Origin: Clostridiaceae bacterium
GTDB lineage: Bacteria; Bacillota; Clostridia; Lachnospirales; Lachnospiraceae
Direction: 5' to 3'
NCBI GenBank assembly: GCA_910575585.1
Contig: CAJTGF010000064.1
Location: forward strand, 1-32,660
Length of the DNA: 32,660 nt
Shown: positions 1 through 9,208 of the stretch, one piece after another
Position numbering within the stretch: the stretch's first letter is position 1
How the letters are laid out: every line of letters starts with the position of its first letter
The notes under the pieces: generated by a model
Databases searched by the model: none
Seen by the model: the letters and a program-made list of their open reading frames with translations, nothing else
Told to the model about the DNA's origin: nothing
Position numbers and translations under genes: made by a program

Positions 1-15
1 GCGAATTCTGCTTTT

Positions 16-181
16 GCCCGGGAGGGAAGGCAGGCTGTGTGCCGGGCGGGTGAATCTATGCCATGGAGATGAGACCAGGGAAACAGGAGGGCTGATACCC
101 GACTGGTTCCCGTTTTGGGCTCATCGGAATGTCTGGCATATCTGAACCCGAACGGCACACAGCCTGCCTTCCCTCCCGGGC
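16..181. repeat. Large inverted repeat (29-bp perfect arms)
   Basis: Bases 16-44 are the exact reverse complement of 153-181, 29 of 29 positions, separated by 108 bases. The loop continues the symmetry imperfectly: blocks CGGGT, ATGCCA and GATGAG on the left (about 47-76) have complements in the same order on the right (about 121-150). The whole segment can fold into one long hairpin or cruciform. No flanking target-site duplication is obvious. It could be a MITE-like palindromic insertion, a structured RNA leader or an unusual terminator of an upstream gene outside the window. No coding sequence is supported in it. Confidence 0.75.
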
Positions 182-262
182 CTCACGACAATCCCCGCCC
201 ATTGCTCACTCAACAATACAGCAACATAACGAATTTAAAGTTCCGGTTTATCCGGGTTAGGT

Positions 263-993
263 GTGGAGGGCTCTGTAAAGAGGGCAAGCCCCACAGAAGC
301 GGTATTTCTGGAGGTGGGAGACTTCCTAGCGGACTTTAATTACGAGATGACAGACGGGACCTGGAAACATCTGGAGTTTGAGAGTGACATTCTGTCTGTG
401 GAGGATTTGCGCAGATTTCGAGCTTACGAGTCAGTCATCAGTTACAAGTATGGGGTTGATGTGAGTACCTATGTGGTGTGTACAGCAAAAACAAAGGTCA
501 TAAAAAGCTGTTTGGTACAGGGGAAAAGTACGTATCGGGTAGAGGTTATCCGGATGAAGGATTACAATGCGGATGACATCGTCCAGGCGCTGGAGGAGAA
601 GCAGAAAGCAGGGGAAAGACTGGAGAGGAAGGAACTGCTGAACGTACTTTTGACTTCGTTGATGGATGGTGAGATGAGCCAGGAGATTAGGGTGAAGAGA
701 AGTCTTGGGATCTTGCAAAGAGAGCAGGAGTATGTGGATAAGGGACAGATGTGCCGATGCAGTCGGTGTTGTATGCCTTGGCTATGAAGGTTCTGACGAA
801 TGATGAGATCAAAAAAGTAAAGGAGATGATGACTGTGACGTTGCTGGGACAATTGTTGGTGGAGCATGGCGAGTTTAAAAATATGCAGGAATTGATCCGT
901 GACGGCCTGTTGTCCATGGAGACAGCCGCCGTCAGAAAGCATATGACTGTGGAGGAGTTTCAGGAAAAGCTTAAAGAGCTGAATTTGAGTTAA
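263..993 (+). pseudogene. Frameshifted Rpn-like nuclease/transposase-family gene
   Basis: The first frame (GTG at 263, about 160 codons) carries an acidic core of the type ADFNYE...HLEFES, followed by an RFRAYE segment and a helical region. This resembles the Rpn/PD-(D/E)XK 'putative transposase' proteins common in Lachnospiraceae. The frame then runs off into a Cys-rich nonsense tail and stops at 787. A second frame from about 751 continues with MPMQSVLYALAMKVL and ends at 993. Removing one TG from the ATGTG at 749-753 joins the frames as ...DKGQMPMQSVLY..., so a dinucleotide duplication is the likely lesion. The N-terminus also looks short, with an in-frame stop at 236-238. Family assignment is from recognised sequence style only. 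Confidence 0.6.
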
Positions 994-1010
994 GGAATAT
1001 TTCCAAAAAC

Positions 1011-1051
1011 AAAGGGGTCCTCTCTTTTATCTGTCAAGAGAGGACCCCTTT
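1011..1051. terminator. Strong bidirectional terminator
   Basis: A perfect 16-bp stem (1011-1026 with 1036-1051) encloses a 9-base loop. An A-rich stretch lies on the left and TTTTA on the right. It sits between the rightward broken gene ending at 993 and the leftward argG stop at 1063, so it can serve both. Confidence 0.92.
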
Positions 1052-1062
1052 TATTAATTCTA

Positions 1063-2280
1063 TTACTTCTCGGCTTCAGCCATCTTCATAGCCCGCACCT
1101 TTAACGGAAGTCCAAACAAAGTGATAAATCCGTCGGCGTCGTGATGGTCATATAACTCTCCGGTGGTGAAGGAGGCCAGGGACTCGCTGTACAGGGAGTA
1201 AGGTGAGGTGGTTCCGGCCTTGATGATGTTGCCTTTGTAAAGCTTGAATTTTACCTCTCCGGTCACATACTGCTGGGTGGATTCCACAAATGCCTGGACA
1301 GCTTCCCGCAGGGGAGTGAACCATTTCCCTTCATATACGATCTGGGCCATCTTGTTGCCCATGTCTTTCTTGGTCTCCATGGTGGCCCGGTCTAATACCA
1401 GCTCTTCCAGCTGCTGGTGGGCTTCCATAAGAATGGTTCCGCCGGGAGTCTCGTACACGCCCCGGGACTTCATGCCCACCACCCGGTTTTCCACGATATC
1501 CACGATGCCGATGCCGTGTTTGCCGCCCAGCTCGTTAAGTTTGCGGATGATGTCGGAAACTTTCATCTTCTGGCCGTTGACGCTGACGGGGATGCCCTTT
1601 TCAAAGGCCATGGTCACGTACTCACCCTCATCCGGAGCCTTCTCCGGGGTTACGCCCAGAACCAGGAGATGGTCGTAGTTGGGCTCGCTGGCCGGGTCTT
1701 CCAGTTCCAGTCCCTCATGGCTGATGTGCCATAAGTTGCGGTCCCGGCTGTAGCTGCTGTCCGCGGAGAAAGGAAGGTCAATGCCGTGCTGTTTGCAGTA
1801 CGCAATCTCGTCCTCCCGGGACTGCATGGTCCAGATGTCGGTCATACGCCAGGGAGCGATGATCTTTAAGTCGGGAGCCAGGGCCTTAATGCCAAGCTCG
1901 AAGCGGATCTGATCATTGCCTTTGCCGGTGGCTCCGTGGCAGATGGCGGATGCCCCTTCCTTGCGGGCAATCTCCACCAGCCGCTTGGCGATGGCGGGAC
2001 GGGCCATGGAGGTGCCTAACAGGTATTTGTTCTCATACACGGCGCCTGCCTGGACGCAGGGGACAATATAGTTGTCGCAGAAATCGTCTACCAGGTCTTC
2101 GATGTATAATTTGGAAGCGCCGGATAATTTGGCCCGCTCTTCCAGCCCGTCCAGCTCGCTTCCCTGGCCGCAGTCGATGCAGCAGCAGATCACTTCATAG
2201 TCAAAATGTTCTTTTAACCACGGGATAATGGCCGTGGTGTCAAGGCCGCCGGAATAGGCTAATACTACTTTCTCTTTCAT
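1063..2280 (-). CDS. argG: Argininosuccinate synthase
   Basis: Cytosolic enzyme that joins citrulline and aspartate using ATP (to AMP and PPi), the penultimate step of arginine synthesis. The 405-residue product has the usual family length. It opens with the N-type ATP-pyrophosphatase loop AYSGGLDTT and carries the conserved blocks [12 protein letters not shown] and [19 protein letters not shown], which belong to the substrate and ATP pockets. The ATG at 2280 is preceded on its strand by AGGAGG (around 2290), good spacing. It is transcribed away from argCJBD, with the control region 2281-2709 between them. No argH is present in the window, so argininosuccinate lyase must be elsewhere. No oddities seen. 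Confidence 0.97.
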   Translation of the reverse strand: MKEKVVLAYSGGLDTTAIIPWLKEHFDYEVICCCIDCGQGSELDGLEERAKLSGASKLYIEDLVDDFCDNYIVPCVQAGAVYENKYLLGTSMARPAIAKRLVEIARKEGASAICHGATGKGNDQIRFELGIKALAPDLKIIAPWRMTDIWTMQSREDEIAYCKQHGIDLPFSADSSYSRDRNLWHISHEGLELEDPASEPNYDHLLVLGVTPEKAPDEGEYVTMAFEKGIPVSVNGQKMKVSDIIRKLNELGGKHGIGIVDIVENRVVGMKSRGVYETPGGTILMEAHQQLEELVLDRATMETKKDMGNKMAQIVYEGKWFTPLREAVQAFVESTQQYVTGEVKFKLYKGNIIKAGTTSPYSLYSESLASFTTGELYDHHDADGFITLFGLPLKVRAMKMAEAEK

Positions 2281-2358
2281 AATTGGTATCCTCCTGAAAT
2301 TTTAATAATTAGTAAGCTGTATAGTGGATGCTGAAACATTCATTTTTAGACTTTCATT

Positions 2359-2387
2359 ACTATAAACCATATTGAGAAAAAATGCAA
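2359..2387 (-). promoter_or_regulatory. argG sigma-A promoter
   Basis: Read on the minus strand, TTGCAT (2387-2382) and TATAGT (2364-2359) are separated by exactly 17 bases. They lie about 80 bases upstream of the argG start codon. An ArgR-like site lies about 30 bases further upstream. Confidence 0.7.
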
Positions 2388-2415
2388 GATGTAAATGAAT
2401 AAAAATTAGAATTAA

Positions 2416-2428
2416 TGTATATTATGCA
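2416..2428. promoter_or_regulatory. ArgR-box-like site, argG side
   Basis: TGTATATTATGCA is a near-palindrome resembling half-site pairs of the Gram-positive ARG box (TGNAT-AT core-NCA). A second weaker site, TGAATAAAAATTA, starts near 2396. Position upstream of the argG promoter fits arginine-dependent control by ArgR/AhrC. This is inference from motif and context. Confidence 0.5.
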
Positions 2429-2573
2429 GAGCCGGATGTTTTCCATGGAGGGGAAGGGGGTTGCTGTCTTGCGGCTTTTTTGGTAAAAGCAGGGTTTTAT
2501 TATGAGGGAAAGGCTTTATGTATAAAGGAAAGGCTGAATGGGAAGGGACAGATGACGGGCTTGGAATGACATG

Positions 2574-2606
2574 TTGCATAATATGCAAATATAATGTATA
2601 ATTATA
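2574..2606 (+). promoter_or_regulatory. argC promoter overlapped by tandem ArgR-like boxes
   Basis: TTGCAT (2574-2579), a 17-base spacer and TATAAT (2597-2602) make a near-consensus sigma-A promoter. The near-palindrome TGCATAATATGCA (2575-2587) covers the -35 region, and the related TGTATAATTATA (2595-2606) covers the -10. A repressor bound to both would block RNA polymerase, the expected design for ArgR control of the argCJBD operon. Confidence 0.7.
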
Positions 2607-2709
2607 AAATATTATTGTAGAAAAAGCCACTTTTCAACAGAGGAAAAACCTACTATAATAAGGAGACACCATATTGAAGAGCATTGGCGAAGACCGAGGA
2701 GATAAGAAT

Positions 2710-3750
2710 ATGATCAAAGTTGGGATTATCGGTTCCACCGGATATGCGGGAGGGGAACTGGCACGGATTTTGCTGCAGAGGGATGATGTGGAGATTAAAT
2801 GGTTTGGCTCCAAAAGCTATGTGGACCAGAAGTATGCCTCTGTTTATCAGAATATGTTTCAGATTGTGGATGATGTGTGCATGGAAGAGAATATGGAGAG
2901 GCTGGCTGAGATCGCGGATGTGATCTTTACGGCGACCCCCCAGGGCCTGTGCGCTTCTCTTGTTAATGAGGAGCTGTTGTCGAAAACAAAGGTGATCGAT
3001 CTAAGCGCGGATTTTCGGATTAAGGATGTGGCGGTGTATGAGAAGTGGTACAAGCTTACGCACCCGTCGCCGCAGTTTATCGGGGAGGCCGTGTACGGGC
3101 TGCCGGAACTGAACCGGGAAGATATTAAGAAGGCCAGGCTGGTGGCCAATCCGGGGTGTTATCCTACCTGTTCCACATTGGCCATCTATCCTCTGGTTAA
3201 AGAAGGGCTTATTGACACGGACACCTTGATCATTGACGCCAAGTCCGGGGTATCCGGGGCCGGAAGAGGGGCTAAGGTGGATAATCTGTACTGTGAGGTC
3301 AATGAGAGCTGCAAGGCTTACGGGGTAGCCGGCCACAGGCATACGCCGGAGATCGAGGAGCAGCTGTCTTACGGGGCGGGCAAGCCGGTGACGCTGAATT
3401 TTACGCCTCATTTGATCCCTATGAACAGGGGGATCTTGATCACGGCTTACGCTTCCTTAGTAAAGAACGTGTCTTATGATCAGGTAAAAGCAGTGTATGA
3501 TAAGTATTATGGAGCGGAGCGGTTTGTGCGAGTTTTGGAAAAAGATGTGTGTCCTCAGACCCGATGGGTGGAGGGGAGCAATTTTGTGGATGTGAATTTT
3601 AAGATTGATGAGAGGACCGGACGTATGATCATCATGGGGGCTATGGATAATATGGTAAAGGGCGCCGCAGGGCAGGCGGTGCAGAATATGAACCTGATGT
3701 TTGGGCTGCCGGAGGATGCGGGACTTAGACTGGTGCCGGTGTTTCCGTAA
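2710..3750 (+). CDS. argC: N-acetyl-gamma-glutamyl-phosphate reductase
   Basis: NADPH-dependent reduction of N-acetylglutamyl-5-phosphate to the semialdehyde, third step of the acetylated arginine pathway. The product starts MIKVGIIGSTGYAGGEL, a Rossmann dinucleotide loop, and contains the catalytic cysteine in VANPGCYPT (around residue 145). The C-terminal part holds the AGHRHTPEIEEQL block. About 346 residues is normal. I chose ATG 2710 because it begins at the conserved family start and has GAGGAG 8 bases upstream. A TTG at 2674 with AAGGAG upstream would add 12 residues and cannot be excluded. First gene of the argCJBD operon; argJ begins 32 bases later. Confidence 0.96.
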   Translation: MIKVGIIGSTGYAGGELARILLQRDDVEIKWFGSKSYVDQKYASVYQNMFQIVDDVCMEENMERLAEIADVIFTATPQGLCASLVNEELLSKTKVIDLSADFRIKDVAVYEKWYKLTHPSPQFIGEAVYGLPELNREDIKKARLVANPGCYPTCSTLAIYPLVKEGLIDTDTLIIDAKSGVSGAGRGAKVDNLYCEVNESCKAYGVAGHRHTPEIEEQLSYGAGKPVTLNFTPHLIPMNRGILITAYASLVKNVSYDQVKAVYDKYYGAERFVRVLEKDVCPQTRWVEGSNFVDVNFKIDERTGRMIIMGAMDNMVKGAAGQAVQNMNLMFGLPEDAGLRLVPVFP

Positions 3751-3782
3751 GAAGAGCAAAATCAAACCAGGAGGGAACGATC

Positions 3783-5012
3783 ATGAGCGTTAATATAATT
3801 GAAGGCGGCGTTACGGCTGCAAAAGGATTTCAGTCCGCGTCAACGGCGGCAGGCATTAAGTATAAGGACAGACAGGATATGGCATTGATCTACAGTGAGG
3901 TTCCCTGCGTGGCGGCGGGGACATTTACCACCAATGTGGTGAAGGCGGCTCCGGTAAAGTGGGACCAGGATCTTGTGTATAACAAGCCTGTGGCCCAGGC
4001 AGTGGTGATCAATGCGGGGATTGCCAATGCCTGCACGGGGGCGGAGGGATACGGATACTGTAAAGAGACGGCAGAGGCGGCGGCTAAGGTTCTGGGGATT
4101 GGGGAGGACTCGGTGCTGGTGGCTTCCACAGGGGTGATCGGGATGCAGCTTCCCATAGACCGGATCTCGGCAGGGGTTAAGGCTATGGCTCCGAAACTGG
4201 ATGGGAGCCTTGAAAGCGGGACGGCGTCGGCCAAGGCCATCATGACTACGGACACCAGGAAAAAAGAGGCGGCGGTTGCGGTGGAGCTGGGAGGAAAGAC
4301 GGTGACCATCGGGGGCATGTGCAAGGGTTCGGGGATGATCCATCCCAATATGTGTACCATGCTGGGATTTCTTACCACGGACGCGGCTATTTCTAAGGAG
4401 ATGCTCCAGGCTGCCCTCAGTGAGGATGTGAAAGACACTTACAATATGGTGTCCGTAGACGGGGATACTTCCACCAATGACACGGTGCTGCTTTTGGCCA
4501 ACGGCATGGCGGGGAATCCGGAGATCAGGTCGAAGAACCAGGATTATGAGGCGTTTAAGGCTGCTCTCCATCAGGTCAATGAGACTCTGGCAAAGATGAT
4601 TGCAGGGGACGGGGAAGGGTGTACGGCTCTGTTTGAGGTGAAAATTGTGGGAGCAGAGAGCAAGGAACAGGCGGTGACTCTGGCCAAGTCAGTGATCACT
4701 TCCAGCCTGACCAAGGCGGCGATTTTCGGACATGACGCCAATTGGGGGCGGATCCTCTGCGCTATGGGGTATTCGGGGGCGCAATTTGACCCGGAACAGG
4801 TGGATCTGTTCTTTGAGAGCAAGGCAGGGAAATTGCAGATCATTGAAAATGGAGTGGCGGTGGATTACAGCGAGGAGGAGGCCACTAAGATCCTTTCCCA
4901 GCCGGAGGTGAAGGCTGTGGCGGATATAAAGATGGGAGACGCCCAAGCTGTGGCCTGGGGGTGCGATCTGACTTTTGATTATGTGAAGATCAATGCGGAC
5001 TACCGGTCGTAA
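3783..5012 (+). CDS. argJ: Bifunctional ornithine acetyltransferase / N-acetylglutamate synthase
   Basis: Transfers acetyl from N-acetylornithine to glutamate, recycling the acetyl group. Bifunctional members also use acetyl-CoA. The 409-residue chain shows the self-cleavage site context KGSGMIHPNM-C-TML: the Thr of TMLGF becomes the new N-terminal nucleophile of the beta subunit. The residue before it is Cys here, where Ala is the commoner choice. Conserved SVDGDTSTNDT and the terminal region are present. The ATG at 3783 follows GGAGGG with proper spacing. Possession of argJ means a cyclic pathway, in which feedback control usually falls on argB. A 108-base gap to argB holds no gene. Confidence 0.96.
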   Translation: MSVNIIEGGVTAAKGFQSASTAAGIKYKDRQDMALIYSEVPCVAAGTFTTNVVKAAPVKWDQDLVYNKPVAQAVVINAGIANACTGAEGYGYCKETAEAAAKVLGIGEDSVLVASTGVIGMQLPIDRISAGVKAMAPKLDGSLESGTASAKAIMTTDTRKKEAAVAVELGGKTVTIGGMCKGSGMIHPNMCTMLGFLTTDAAISKEMLQAALSEDVKDTYNMVSVDGDTSTNDTVLLLANGMAGNPEIRSKNQDYEAFKAALHQVNETLAKMIAGDGEGCTALFEVKIVGAESKEQAVTLAKSVITSSLTKAAIFGHDANWGRILCAMGYSGAQFDPEQVDLFFESKAGKLQIIENGVAVDYSEEEATKILSQPEVKAVADIKMGDAQAVAWGCDLTFDYVKINADYRS

Positions 5013-5120
5013 AGGGCAAAACGGCCCCTGGAACAGGGAGACGGCTGCGGAGGCGTAAGCGGCGTATGGCAAGGCCGATGGAACAGAGAAAGGGACAGAC
5101 GGAGAGGGAGGAAAAGAGAG

Positions 5121-6017
5121 ATGAATTTAGATCCGGCGATTATGCAGAAGGCGGAAGTGCTTATTGAGGCGCTTCCCTATATCCAGCGTTTTAACAGGAA
5201 GATCATTGTGGTAAAATACGGCGGAAGCGCTATGGTGGATGAGAATTTGAAACGCCATGTGATTCAGGATGTGGTGCTTTTGAAGCTGGTTGGGTTTAAG
5301 CCCATCATTGTCCACGGAGGCGGCAAGGAGATCAGCCAGTGGGTACATAAGGTTGGCATGGAGCCCAGGTTTGTAAATGGGCTTCGGGTTACGGATGAGC
5401 CTACCATGGAAATTGCGGAGATGGTGCTTAACCGGGTGAACAAAAGCCTGGTGCAGCTGGTGAATGAGCTGGGCGTCAAGGCGGTGGGCATCAGCGGCAA
5501 GGACGGCATGATGCTTAAGTGCGACAAAAAGTACGCAGGCGGCGAGGATATCGGGTTTGTGGGGGATATTAAGGAGGTGAATCCCAAGGTGATCTACGAT
5601 CTGCTGGAAAAGGATTTCCTTCCCATTATCTGCCCTATTGGATTTGACGATAATTATTTAAGTTATAATATTAACGCGGACGACGCGGCGTGCGCCATTG
5701 CCAGGGCGGTGAAGGCGGAGAAGCTGGCTTTTCTGACAGACGTGGAGGGGCTGTACCGGGATTTTGAGAAGAAGGAGACCCTGATCTCTGAGATGGAAGT
5801 GGGGGAGGCCCAGGCGTTTGTGGACAGCGGAGCGCTGGGAGGCGGGATGCTGCCGAAGCTGCAGAACTGCGTGGATGCTATTAAAGACGGGGTGTCCAGG
5901 GTGCATATTCTGGACGGAAGGATCCCCCACTGCCTTCTTTTGGAGATCTTTACCAATAAGGGGATTGGCACGGCGATTTTAAATTCGAAGGAGGAGCGTT
6001 ATTATCATGGGAAGTGA
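5121..6017 (+). CDS. argB: Acetylglutamate kinase
   Basis: Phosphorylates N-acetylglutamate with ATP, the second and usually rate-controlling step. The 298-residue chain has KYGGSAM near residue 31, the glycine-rich HGGGKEIS, and NINADDAA near the C-terminal ATP-binding half. An N-terminal helix of about 25 residues precedes the first beta strand. In the family this extension marks the hexameric, arginine-inhibited type, which would fit the cyclic pathway implied by argJ; inhibition here is inferred, not shown. ATG 5121 is preceded by GGGAGG/GGAAAAG. The 3' end overlaps argD by 11 bases, suggesting translational coupling. Confidence 0.96.
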   Translation: MNLDPAIMQKAEVLIEALPYIQRFNRKIIVVKYGGSAMVDENLKRHVIQDVVLLKLVGFKPIIVHGGGKEISQWVHKVGMEPRFVNGLRVTDEPTMEIAEMVLNRVNKSLVQLVNELGVKAVGISGKDGMMLKCDKKYAGGEDIGFVGDIKEVNPKVIYDLLEKDFLPIICPIGFDDNYLSYNINADDAACAIARAVKAEKLAFLTDVEGLYRDFEKKETLISEMEVGEAQAFVDSGALGGGMLPKLQNCVDAIKDGVSRVHILDGRIPHCLLLEIFTNKGIGTAILNSKEERYYHGK

Positions 6018-7212
6018 GGGGAAGGAACTGGAGAAGAACAAGGCCGTTGACAGGGCAGAACAGGTGCTTTACAAGACGTATAACCGCTTTCCCGTCATAT
6101 TTGAGCGGGGGGAGGGTGTCCATCTGTACGATTCCCAGGGAACGGAATACCTGGATTTCGGGGCGGGTATTGCCGTGGCAGGGCTGGGATACAACGATCC
6201 GGAGTACACAAGGGTATTGAAGGAGCAGGCAGAAAGACTGCTGCATATTTCCAATCTGTTTTACAACCAGCCTGCCATTGATGCCGGGGAAAAGCTTTTG
6301 AAGGCGTCCGGAATGGAGAAGGTGTTTTTTACCAACAGCGGCACCGAGGCCGTTGAGGGAGCGATCAAGATCGCCAAGCGCTGCGCGTTTAACCGGGACG
6401 GCCACGGGGGCCATGAGATCATTGCCATGAGGCATTCGTTCCATGGGAGAAGCCTGGGGGCTCTTTCCGTTACAGGCAATGACCATTATCAGGAACCGTT
6501 TGCGCCCCTGCTGCCGGGGATCAAATTTGCGGATTTTAATGACTTAAACAGCGTGAAAGAGCTGATCAATGAGAATACCTGCGCCGTCCTTATGGAGACC
6601 ATCCAGGGGGAGGGCGGCATTTATCCGGCTTCGGAGGAATTTTTAAAGGGTGTGAGAGCTCTGTGCGATGACCATGACATGCTCCTTATGCTGGATGAGA
6701 TCCAGTGCGGCATGGGACGTACCGGATTTATGTTTGCGTGGCAGGAGTACGGCGTGAAGCCGGATGTAATGACCGTGGCCAAGGCTCTGGGCAACGGCGT
6801 GCCGGTGGGGGCGTTTTTGGCACAGGGCAAAGCGGCATGCGCCATGAAGCCCGGGGACCATGGAACTACCTACGGAGGCAATCCTTTTGTGTGCGCGGCG
6901 GCGGATACGGTGCTGCGGCTGTTTGAGGAGAGGAAGATGACAGAGCACGTAAGGACCGTAGGAGCCTATCTGTGGGAGAAGCTGGAGGGATTTGCCCATA
7001 GCCATGATTGCGTGGTGGGACACCGGGGCAAGGGACTGATGCAGGGGCTGGAGTTTGACCGGCCTGTAGGTGATATGGTGAAAAAGGCGCTGCTGGAACA
7101 GCATTTGGTGCTTATCAGCGCCGGGACCCATGTGATCCGGTTCGTTCCGCCGCTGGTGATCACGAAACAGGATGTGGACGAGATGATCGAAAAATTGGGT
7201 GAGACATTATGA
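6007..7212 (+). CDS. argD: Acetylornithine aminotransferase
   Basis: Pyridoxal-phosphate enzyme that converts N-acetylglutamate semialdehyde and glutamate to N-acetylornithine and 2-oxoglutarate. The 401-residue class-III aminotransferase fold shows [13 protein letters not shown] (cofactor phosphate loop), [23 protein letters not shown] (the Asp that pairs with the pyridine nitrogen) and the Schiff-base Lys in TVAKALGNG. Start ATG 6007 lies within the argB end with GGAGGAGC upstream. The stop shares ATGA with the next gene. It completes the glutamate-to-acetylornithine set. argF and the carbamoyl-phosphate genes are not in the window. Confidence 0.96.
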   Translation: MGSEGKELEKNKAVDRAEQVLYKTYNRFPVIFERGEGVHLYDSQGTEYLDFGAGIAVAGLGYNDPEYTRVLKEQAERLLHISNLFYNQPAIDAGEKLLKASGMEKVFFTNSGTEAVEGAIKIAKRCAFNRDGHGGHEIIAMRHSFHGRSLGALSVTGNDHYQEPFAPLLPGIKFADFNDLNSVKELINENTCAVLMETIQGEGGIYPASEEFLKGVRALCDDHDMLLMLDEIQCGMGRTGFMFAWQEYGVKPDVMTVAKALGNGVPVGAFLAQGKAACAMKPGDHGTTYGGNPFVCAAADTVLRLFEERKMTEHVRTVGAYLWEKLEGFAHSHDCVVGHRGKGLMQGLEFDRPVGDMVKKALLEQHLVLISAGTHVIRFVPPLVITKQDVDEMIEKLGETL

Positions 7213-8519
7213 GTCCGGCAGACAGTTATGAGAAGCAGAAGCGCAGGACCACATGGGGAATCGTGTCCTCGGCCCTGGTCCTTGGCCTTTCCTTAAGCAT
7301 TGCGCTGGCCGGGTGGTTTTTCTTTCTGGACGCTTGGGGGCAGGCCCTTAGGGCGCAGCAGCGGGAAGTGTGGTTTGACCCCTGGGCGGATGGCGGTAAG
7401 ATCCAAAATTCTTATAAGTGCTGGAATATGACCGGGCTGTCAGAGGAATTTGCGGTGGATTTTAAGGAAACCTGTCATTACTGTTTCGCCTTTGGCCAGA
7501 CAGGGGTTCCTATGATTGTGAAGATGGAAGGCAGTCTGGAGGGATTTCAGCCTTACAGGGACGCGCTGTACGTAGAGGGAGCCCAGATGCCGGAGTCTTT
7601 TTTGCTGCGGGGAGTGGCGGCGCCTATTGAAGACGATATCCGGGAGTTTGCCATTGAAAGTCTGAATATTCTGTATGACGATGAGGTGGTTTCGGAGGAT
7701 GATTTTGAGGATCTCATAGGCGTCAGCTTTTTGGATACTACCAAAAAGCCTATGGGAGGGGCCGACTTTGCGATGGGGACAGGTTGCGGACTGTTTGGTC
7801 TTGTCTTTAGCGGCATCGGGATCTTTTTGCTGATTGTGAATATTAAGAGGCGAAAGAACATAGGGCTTTTGCAGGAGCGGGAGAAAGAAGCCATGAGGCA
7901 GGCAGCCATGTGGCAGAATACCGGTTATGACAGGGCTCATGATGCTTCCTCCTATGGTACGGATTACGGCAGGACTTATGATTCTTCTGTCTGGGGCGAT
8001 GAAAGGCGCCGGGACGGCCAGCCGGCAAAAGGAGCGTCTGCAGGCGCCGGCGTAAGACTGGAACCTGTGAAAAAGAGCAATGTGTTTTTAGGGATTTTGG
8101 GAGCCATAGGCGGCTCCCTCCTTGGCGTGGGACTTTGGCTCCTGATCAGTTTTGTGGGATTTATCGCCGGCTTTGTCGGGTTCGTGATGTTAAAATGCGC
8201 TTTGAAAGGATACGAAGTCCTGTCAGGAAGGCTGGATAAAAAGGGAGCGGTGATGTCTCTTATCATAACGGCCTTTATGATATTTTTTGCCAATGGGCTG
8301 GAATATGTCATTGCGCTGTGCCGGGCGTTTTTTGAGCTGGATGCCAGTTTTGATACCATCTGGTATGTGGTGATGAATTTTGGGGAACTTATGACAGAGA
8401 CACAGTCCTGGGGCGGGTTTTATATGAATCTTGTGCTGGGGTATGGGCTGTCGATTTGGGCCAGCTACAGGGTGATCTGGAGTATCTTAAATTATAAAGA
8501 GCAAGAACCGTTTTTCTAA
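7209..8519 (+). CDS. Polytopic membrane protein, function unknown
   Basis: 436 residues. A first membrane segment lies at about 20-42 and is followed by an outside domain of about 150 residues (Cys pair in ETCHYC). A second membrane segment at about 195-215 leads into a Lys/Arg-rich and Tyr/Ser/Asp-rich cytosolic linker (about 216-285). Three or four further hydrophobic segments run to the C-terminus (GILGAIGGSLLGVGLWLLI, then two or three more). The start overlaps the argD stop by ATGA, so it is probably cotranslated with the arginine operon, yet nothing in the sequence links it to arginine. The two halves look like separate modules. I do not recognise a function; a transporter role is not supported. 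Confidence 0.8.
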   Translation: MSPADSYEKQKRRTTWGIVSSALVLGLSLSIALAGWFFFLDAWGQALRAQQREVWFDPWADGGKIQNSYKCWNMTGLSEEFAVDFKETCHYCFAFGQTGVPMIVKMEGSLEGFQPYRDALYVEGAQMPESFLLRGVAAPIEDDIREFAIESLNILYDDEVVSEDDFEDLIGVSFLDTTKKPMGGADFAMGTGCGLFGLVFSGIGIFLLIVNIKRRKNIGLLQEREKEAMRQAAMWQNTGYDRAHDASSYGTDYGRTYDSSVWGDERRRDGQPAKGASAGAGVRLEPVKKSNVFLGILGAIGGSLLGVGLWLLISFVGFIAGFVGFVMLKCALKGYEVLSGRLDKKGAVMSLIITAFMIFFANGLEYVIALCRAFFELDASFDTIWYVVMNFGELMTETQSWGGFYMNLVLGYGLSIWASYRVIWSILNYKEQEPFF

Positions 8520-8560
8520 AGCCCAAAAGGAAACGACAGAGCCCAGAAGGAGGGAATGAA

Positions 8561-9208
8561 GTGGTTATGACGAAACAGCAGACGATCAGTGAGTTTTTAG
8601 ACGCGTTATCTTCTAAACAGCCGGTTCCCGGCGGCGGCGGAGCGTCGGCTCTGGCCGGGGCTTTGGGGACTGCCCTGGGGCTTATGGTGGGCAATCTGAC
8701 TGTGGGGAAGAAGAAATACGCCCAGGTGGAGGCAGAGGTGGTCTCCATGATGGAGCGGCTGACCAGTATGCAGCGTGAGATGATGGAGCTGGCGGATGAG
8801 GACGCGAAAGTATTTGCGCCTTTGGCAGCGGCATATGGGCTTCCGGCAGGGACCAAAGAGGAGAAAGATCACAAGGCAAAGGTTATGGAGGTTAATCTTT
8901 TGGCGGCCAGTCTGGTGCCTGTGAAGGTTATGGAGTTGGCGGTGGAGAGTCTTGGGATCTTGCAGGAGCTGGAACAAAAGGGCAGCGCTATGGCTGTCAG
9001 CGACGTGGGGGTGGCGGCGCAGTTTGCCAGGACCGCAGTGACGGGAGCGGTGATGAATGTTTATATTAACACAAAGTCCATGGCTGACAGGGATAAAGCC
9101 AGGGAGATCAACGACAGGGCAGCCGCAGCGCTGGAGCGGGGAGCTATGCTGGCGGATGAGATCTACGGCAAGGTGCTGAACAGACTGAAAGGGGATCAGA
9201 GCATATGA
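8561..9208 (+). CDS. fchA: Methenyl-tetrahydrofolate cyclohydrolase / cyclodeaminase family
   Basis: Member of the formiminotransferase-cyclodeaminase C-terminal family (FchA), an all-helical enzyme of about 210 residues. In Clostridia it acts on formimino- or methenyl-tetrahydrofolate. The glycine-rich PVPGGGGASALAGALG near residue 20 and KKKYAQVE are characteristic, as is the late block MNVYINTKS. GTG 8561 is the likely start, with AAGGAGGG six bases upstream; ATG 8567 is the alternative. The stop overlaps the folD ATG (ATGA), so the two enzymes are coupled and act on consecutive one-carbon steps. See folD for why this partner may be essential. Confidence 0.88.
   Translation: MVMTKQQTISEFLDALSSKQPVPGGGGASALAGALGTALGLMVGNLTVGKKKYAQVEAEVVSMMERLTSMQREMMELADEDAKVFAPLAAAYGLPAGTKEEKDHKAKVMEVNLLAASLVPVKVMELAVESLGILQELEQKGSAMAVSDVGVAAQFARTAVTGAVMNVYINTKSMADRDKAREINDRAAAALERGAMLADEIYGKVLNRLKGDQSI

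Larger units (their letters stand above)
2281..2709. other. argG-argC divergent control region
   Basis: This 429-base AT-rich interval has no supported gene. It holds a leftward promoter for argG (2359-2387), a rightward promoter for argC (2574-2602) and ArgR-box-like elements at 2416-2428 and 2575-2606. The middle part (about 2430-2560) shows nothing I can name. Confidence 0.7.

Noticed and set aside
115-339. 74-codon open frame overlapping the right arm of the inverted repeat
   Set aside because: No RBS, low-complexity Pro-rich product, and it is explained by the structure of the repeat.
3840-4571. Long leftward open frame opposite argJ (243 codons)
   Set aside because: Antisense shadow of a GC-rich gene, with His/Arg/Pro-rich product and no RBS.
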